From: Conoideocrella luteorostrata
Taxonomy: Eukaryota > Ascomycota > Sordariomycetes > Hypocreales > Clavicipitaceae
Direction of reading: 5' to 3'
Assembly (NCBI GenBank): GCA_032433595.1
Contig: JASWJB010000136.1
Coordinates: 1-64,000 of the forward strand
DNA: 64,000 nucleotides
In this document: in pieces, positions 59,628-64,000 of the stretch
Layout: each line of letters begins with the position of its first letter
Numbering within the stretch: position 1 is the stretch's first letter
Program-made: the position numbers and the translations under genes
The notes under the pieces: generated by a model
Databases searched by the model: none
The model's input: only the letters and a program-made list of their open reading frames with translations
What the model was told of the DNA's origin: nothing

Positions 59628-60726
59628 TTATTCCATGTGATAGAATTGGGGCTGCGCGTTTTTAGAGCGCAAGGGCCAATCAAAAATCGGTCTTTCATCT
59701 GCGCGTTTTGTGACTGTGATATCGTCGCCTACTAGGAGTGTCATGTTTTCTTGCTCATCTATCAAGAAACCGTACTTTCCGAAGACAGGAGAGTATTTCG
59801 CGCCCTTGTCAACCCGCCTATCGGACATGAGCTTCTTGAGGACGGTCCCTCTTTCACCGTCGGCGATTTTGCCAGTGTCGTAGTCGACATTGAGGGATGT
59901 ACAACGATTACACATTTTTGTTAGTGTGAGGAAAGGGGTGTTGTTAGTGGAGAGTTCGGCCCAGAAATCCTCGTCAAATTCAGACTCGCCATCAATGACG
60001 ATGTTTGGCCGAAAGGCTGTTATTTCGATATCGCTGGACGGCAGTCTGGCTTGTATATTGGCGAGGGATTTCTCACTCACGACAAGAAAAGGGGCAAGAT
60101 CGCTGAAGGTAATCCAAGGCGGATCCTTACTTCGCTGCGAGTTCCCGGTGGCGTATCCGGACAAAGTGGAAAGCCAGCCTTGCTGCCGAGGAGGGCCATC
60201 TAATCGAGGAGCATATGTGCCAAGAACTGGACGTCGTCCGTCTCCAATGTATACCAGTATAGCTTTGAAGCCGAAGCATGCTGAGAACCAGTCATTGTAG
60301 CGGGCATCCATTCTGTACGCCTTCACCATACTGAGATGTAGATCAATGTCTACGGTCTCCAGATCAGACTTGTCTGGGTGAAGGGGAACCTCCAGAACAA
60401 CATTTTGATGTGGAAGAGCCGGCAGGATAGGTTTCTTGGGGGTGAGATACGACACGTATATTTTGTCTCCGACAATGTCCTGCTTGAACAGCCCACATTC
60501 GTGGTTCTTATCGATTTGCACCTTGGTGAGTTTGGAAGGGTCTGTATCATCGACACGCATTATTATGAAACGTCGATCATATTGAACGCCTTGGGGTGTG
60601 AGCCGGGCTTTGCTGAGACGAATTGGCCGCAACGCTTTGATGGGATAGACATATATCTGACCACAACATGTTAATGAACGAAGACTAACCAAGAGTGAGG
60701 GCAGCCCCTACCGCAGTTACTTTCAT
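59628..60726 (-). CDS. MOSC-domain protein (mARC-like molybdenum-cofactor oxidoreductase)
   Basis: Minus-strand exons 60726-60712 (15 nt, MKVTA) and 60656-59628 join in frame to 347 aa. The splice restores MKVTAIYVYPIKALRPI, the typical start of the MOSC N-terminal beta-barrel, followed by QGVQYDRRFIIM. The MOSC domain has AFRPNIVIDG (about 219-228), MCNRCTSLNVDYDTGK with Cys 257 at the position that binds molybdenum in mARC proteins, and SPVFGKYG near the C-terminus. Related enzymes reduce N-hydroxylated compounds with cytochrome b5 and its reductase. The substrate here is unknown, and no heme or ferredoxin domain is fused. A minisatellite lies about 190 bases upstream of the start. An in-frame Met on the intron side would give a wrong N-terminus (MVSLRSLTCCGQ). 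Confidence 0.88.
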
Positions 60727-60913
60727 ATTGGCTCAGGGAAGTGCTTGAATTAACCTAAAATGGAATTCGCGCAGGACGAATATGGCCTCATCAATGTGTT
60801 TGTGCAAGTTTCAAAGGGCCAGCACTGGACGGGCATGGCCAAGGTTACTGAGTGAAGATTGAATTCGCCTCGTGTAAGGCATTTGATCTTTCCCATAAAG
60901 CGGGGTTTGTAAG

Positions 60914-60943
60914 GCGCAAAGGGCGCGCAAAGGGCGCGCAAAG
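60914..60943. repeat. 11-base minisatellite upstream of the MOSC gene
   Basis: Two perfect GCGCAAAGGGC units and a partial third (GCGCAAAG). Confidence 0.85.
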
Positions 60944-61175
60944 CAGAGGGCGAGCAAGACTGAAGTCGGGGCAATTCACGGCGTGACTGCCACACCATCT
61001 CGAGTATGGAATAGTTCAACTACTAAAGCTCCAGCGGTCCCTGCAGACAGCTCCGAGTCCCTGAGCTGACAATTAGGTTGAGGAGCGACTGAGCGATGGT
61101 GAGGAAGAGCTCCACTAGGTCAAATACCCCATTGTTGTTATGTCGAATCCCGCTGCATCAGCCGGTGAAACTCGC

Positions 61176-61202
61176 ATTAACGATTAACGATTAACGATTA
61201 AC
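61176..61202. repeat. ATTAACG heptamer repeat
   Basis: Three full ATTAACG units plus ATTAAC. It is not the fungal telomere unit TTAGGG. Confidence 0.85.
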
Positions 61203-61362
61203 AATTGTAGCAGTTAGCTGGTTTTAGAATGGATTTAGGATGGATTCTTGACTGAAAACTGGTCCTTGCATCGTGCATGCAGATGGATAATTCGGAGCGT
61301 GTAGTTTCGTTCATCCAGTTCCTCAACGCCACAACCTACAGACCATGTCACTTAAATGGCGC

Positions 61363-62325
61363 TCAGTTATCTCCGCCCGCGCCCACGAAAATGCTCAAGG
61401 GAATAGAACATGCCACAGCATAGTGAGGCATATCTACTGCTTCCACAATCTTCAAATCCGCAACTACTGAGCATAGCATGTATGCATCCTCTCGGCCCAG
61501 TCCTTTCTCCCCCACAAGCCAGTCAATTGCGCCTCGAAGACCCTTCTTTGTCGCTTCGAGAAGGTTTGCGTCAATTCCAACAGTCGCATACTCCTGCCCG
61601 CGGAAACTACTGGCACGGGTCTTGGGTTCCGACGAAGTCAGGTAATGGGGTGATTTAACCCAAGGTTTGTTCTTCTCCAGAGTAAGACGGAGACGGGCTT
61701 TCATAGGCGTCTCGATTGCAGTGCCGCAGACTTCACCGTCGCCTTGAGCGGCATGCCCATCGCCGCAGCTGAATAAGGCACCGGCTGTCTGGACAGGAAG
61801 ATACAGGCTAGATCCTGCGGTAATGTGCTTACAGTCAATGTTTCCGCCCCAATTATAAGGCGGAATTGTGCTCAATTCGCCATCTGTCGATGGTGCAAGC
61901 CCCATAACGCCTAGGAATGGCTGTGTAGGGACTCGAATGCCTGGCTTAAATTCAGTGTACCCGTCTGAAATAGTGCTCAGGTCCCATACTTTTAGATGAG
62001 GCCCAGGGAACTCATCACTCAGGAGACCGAAGTTGGGTAGGATGGCGGTCCAGCCATACGCTGCTGGCTTCAGCTCCAAGATATCGACGCGAAGAACATC
62101 GCCTGGCTCCGCTCCTTCTATGGCCACTGGCCCGAAAGCAGGATCTGCTTGACCTGGGTCTAGGCCAGGAAGCTCGCTTGGCTTGGTAGTCGGCGTTATT
62201 TGGTTATTGAAACCATCCCGGAGCTCGAAATCGACTTCTGCGCCTGATCTAATGTTAAGCACTGGCAGAATGTTCTTGGACCACCTCAGATGGATGTTGG
62301 CGTGGTTTATGTGAGGGTGGGCCAT
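61363..62325 (-). CDS. Acetamidase/formamidase (FmdA/AmdA family)
   Basis: This is an intronless protein of 320 aa, beginning MAHPHINHANIHLRWSKNI. It covers the FmdA_AmdA fold from the N-terminal beta region (GAEVDFELRDGFNNQ) through GPVAIEGAEPGDVLRVDILEL, GLAPSTDGELSTIPPYNWGGNID and the conserved GALFSCGDGHAAQGDGEVCG with its Asp/His cluster, to a helical C-terminus (GREDAYMLCSVVADLKIVEAVDMPHYAVACSIPLSIF). The family hydrolyses short amides such as formamide or acetamide to ammonia and the acid, so a role in nitrogen scavenging is likely. The length is somewhat shorter than that of some fungal members (about 400 aa), but no domain edge appears cut. No signal peptide is present, so it is cytosolic. 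Confidence 0.92.
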   Translation of the reverse strand: MAHPHINHANIHLRWSKNILPVLNIRSGAEVDFELRDGFNNQITPTTKPSELPGLDPGQADPAFGPVAIEGAEPGDVLRVDILELKPAAYGWTAILPNFGLLSDEFPGPHLKVWDLSTISDGYTEFKPGIRVPTQPFLGVMGLAPSTDGELSTIPPYNWGGNIDCKHITAGSSLYLPVQTAGALFSCGDGHAAQGDGEVCGTAIETPMKARLRLTLEKNKPWVKSPHYLTSSEPKTRASSFRGQEYATVGIDANLLEATKKGLRGAIDWLVGEKGLGREDAYMLCSVVADLKIVEAVDMPHYAVACSIPLSIFVGAGGDN

Positions 62326-62979
62326 ATTGACCGGTGTAGGGTCAGGTCCAGCTAGGCGCTGGTCAAGCTACCGGTCAAGCCGACAAGGGAAATTAAGATG
62401 GAGAGGTGAGAAGGAATTCTCGGCTCATGAAGCCTTCCGGAATGATGGTTATTCGAAGGAAGTATGTCGAAGTTGGAACAAGGTAGAGATTTTACCAATC
62501 GATAAGCGCGCATAAGTAATCTGTAGAGCAAATTGCTCAGATGGGGTAAAGTGGACCGCATAGTACTAACGCCTGCCATTTTTGCATAAGAACACCCGGC
62601 TGCTGCAAAAAAGGGCAAGAACAAAATCCCCCGAGCCTGAAAACTGCTGAAATTTGGGACGACAATATCGTGAAGTGAACGAGCGAGATGCCGCCTATTT
62701 ATGGCATTCGATTGCCTCAAAGCTCCAGTTGAAAGCTCCTACCTTGTCTTTGCCCTGGTTTTGAAGCAGAAAATCCCCAATGTACAAGTCATCGTAGATT
62801 GCAACAGTCGTAAGCAACAGCACTCAATCACACAAACTGCCTTCCCGTTTGGTGGGGACCAATTGAGCCGACTGAGGGGAAATTTCTAGTACTTAAACGG
62901 TCTAGCTGCTCCTACTTTGCTTCAGATGTAAACTATTAGCCATTCACTTCCACAAAGCCTCAGCGTCTGAACCATCGTA
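62326..62979. other. Divergent intergenic region (formamidase / ABC relic)
   Basis: The 654 bases hold the promoter of the minus-strand formamidase and the 5' flank of the transporter relic. No gene or notable repeat was seen. Confidence 0.4.
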
Positions 62980-64000
62980 ATGCGGATCGATGAGCCCTCC
63001 TTTTATGGACTCTCATCTTTCGCCAGCTGTAATGGATTGGTTGGCCCATTTGTAGACGACTGCTCCGGCAACCGTTTCGACTTCACTCTATTGTTTGAGC
63101 AATTAATTTTGGTCATTGTTCTGTCGGTGCTCTTGCTGTTGGTAACGCCGTTCCGTGCCTGGGACTTCACTTGTGGGAAGCCGAAGGTGTTTTCAAGCAT
63201 CATGCTTAGATTGAAGCTGGTATGATGCCAACATATTTGTTCTTCGGTAAACACGTACAGAACGCAATGGTTCTCTTGTCATATAATTAAGTTCTTACCC
63301 TATTGTGCTTGCTTCTAGGTCATTTGTGTTGTTTCTGGAGTCCTACAGATCGTGAAGCAACCAGCGGCATTATCAGTAGAGGCTTCTTTGGTAGCTCAAT
63401 GGCCGTTTCCTGACGGACTACAACTCCACGTTGTCGGTTCAAAGTCTATACCCATTGGACCTTCAACTACGCTCTGAGACGCTGCTTTACGAAATGCAGC
63501 TCAATTGGCTTCATTATAGAAACTCGGGCAAAAATGTTCTCCTATTGACGCTTCTCACTTCTACTAAGGGAGCATTGCTATCAGGATCAGGTGTCATTTC
63601 TCGCATATGCTACCCCGTATTTAAAATACTGCAACCATTCTTGATCAACAGAGTTATTGACTTCGTTCAGAAACGGCGGACTGACAAAGAATACCCATCT
63701 AATATTGGATACGCTCTCGTTTTGGTTACAGCCCTCCCATTTTAGGACATTCTGTACGCCTCTTATTCTTAATCAGCTTCTTTTTGTCTGCTAATCATCT
63801 TGAATTAGGTTGGATACAGCTTCTACCACCAAAAGACATACCAATTGCTCACTGCTATTTCGCGGATGTCTTGTATTGTTCGTCCTGAAGAACACGACAG
63901 ATTTAGAACAAGGAGCTAAGGAAAGCCCCGCGGCACTTACCCTAACCACCACAGATGTCAGCAAAATCAAAGGGGTTCTTTGAATGTTTCATGAGTTCTG
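62980..64000 (+). pseudogene. Broken ABCC (MRP-type) multidrug transporter, 5' part
   Basis: Exon 62980-63219 encodes the family's N-terminus (FDFTLLFEQLILVIVLSVLLLL, then a TMD0 helix). A GTATGA-AG intron leads to VICVVSGVLQIVKQPAALSVEASLVA at 63319. This runs to a stop at about 63475. Homology resumes in the next frame from about 63400 with FLTDYNSTLSVQSLYPLDLQ and a TMD1 helix (KILQPFLINRVIDFVQ). The segment between normally spans over 150 residues, so an internal deletion plus frameshift is evident. Further damage includes an in-frame TAG at 63743-63745, a frameshift between YHQKTYQLLT and RGCLVLFVLKNTTDLEQ near 63850, and a TGA after KIKGVL where Arg is usual, a C-to-T style change. The relic runs off the window end. 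Intact members export drugs and conjugates. Confidence 0.72.

Larger units (their letters stand above)
60727..61362. promoter_or_regulatory. MOSC gene promoter with two minisatellites
   Basis: About 640 bases between the MOSC start and the formamidase stop. An 11-base repeat (GCGCAAAGGGC, 2.7 copies) lies at 60914-60943, and a 7-base repeat (ATTAACG, 3.9 copies) at 61176-61202. No gene is visible. Confidence 0.5.

Overview
The window comes from the nuclear genome of a filamentous ascomycete, most likely a Sordariomycete of the Hypocreales type. The genes carry short introns (about 50-130 nt) with GTAAGT-like donors and CTAAC/CTAAT branch sites. Housekeeping genes are interspersed with a PTH11-like receptor, a secreted GH76 enzyme, a small cysteine-rich secreted protein, and a decayed DNA transposon whose disabling changes look like RIP (C:G to T:A). 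The species is an inference; nothing in the sequence names it. I saw no tRNA, rRNA or CRISPR array. All coding models were spliced by hand, checking that reading frame and protein similarity continue across each junction.

Layout. 0-3.9 kb: non-coding. 3.95-6.88 kb: an SH3/zinc-finger protein. 7.8-9.5 kb: a degenerate piggyBac-type transposase relic on the minus strand. 12.2-13.4 kb: a secreted GH76 mannanase. 15.0-18.8 kb: tubulin cofactor D. 18.8-25.5 kb: a gene-free stretch packed with short repeats. 25.5-27.1 kb: a PTH11-like membrane protein. 28.2-29.1 kb (minus): RNA polymerase subunit RPB5. 30.3-32.0 kb: a Bfr1-like coiled-coil protein. 33.5-34.0 kb (minus): a 145-residue secreted protein with 10 Cys. 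35.0-35.8 kb (minus): an unrecognised Cys-motif protein. 38.1-39.8 kb: a mitochondrial Obg GTPase. 40.0-42.7 kb (minus): the tRNA m5C methyltransferase Trm4/NSUN2. 43.3-46.5 kb (minus): the SSU-processome WD40 protein Utp21. 47.7-52.7 kb: the inositol pyrophosphate synthase Vip1/PPIP5K. 52.7-58.0 kb: gene-poor. 58.0-58.3 kb: a tiny three-CxxC protein whose stop codon is followed directly by an in-frame ATG and a second 60-codon ORF. 59.6-60.7 kb (minus): a MOSC-domain protein. 61.4-62.3 kb (minus): an acetamidase/formamidase. 63.0-64.0 kb: a broken ABCC transporter that runs off the window.

The genes form no single pathway. A loose RNA/ribosome theme (Trm4, Utp21, Obg, RPB5, Bfr1) sits in the middle, with lineage-specific or surface genes around it. 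The most distinctive non-genic feature is a dispersed 9-mer, TACGGAGTA/TACTCCGTA. I counted 26 exact copies, all outside the genes called here. The most intriguing locus is the stop-start pair of small ORFs at 57989-58330. Several terminal or internal exons are only 15-22 nt long and would be missed by ORF-based annotation.
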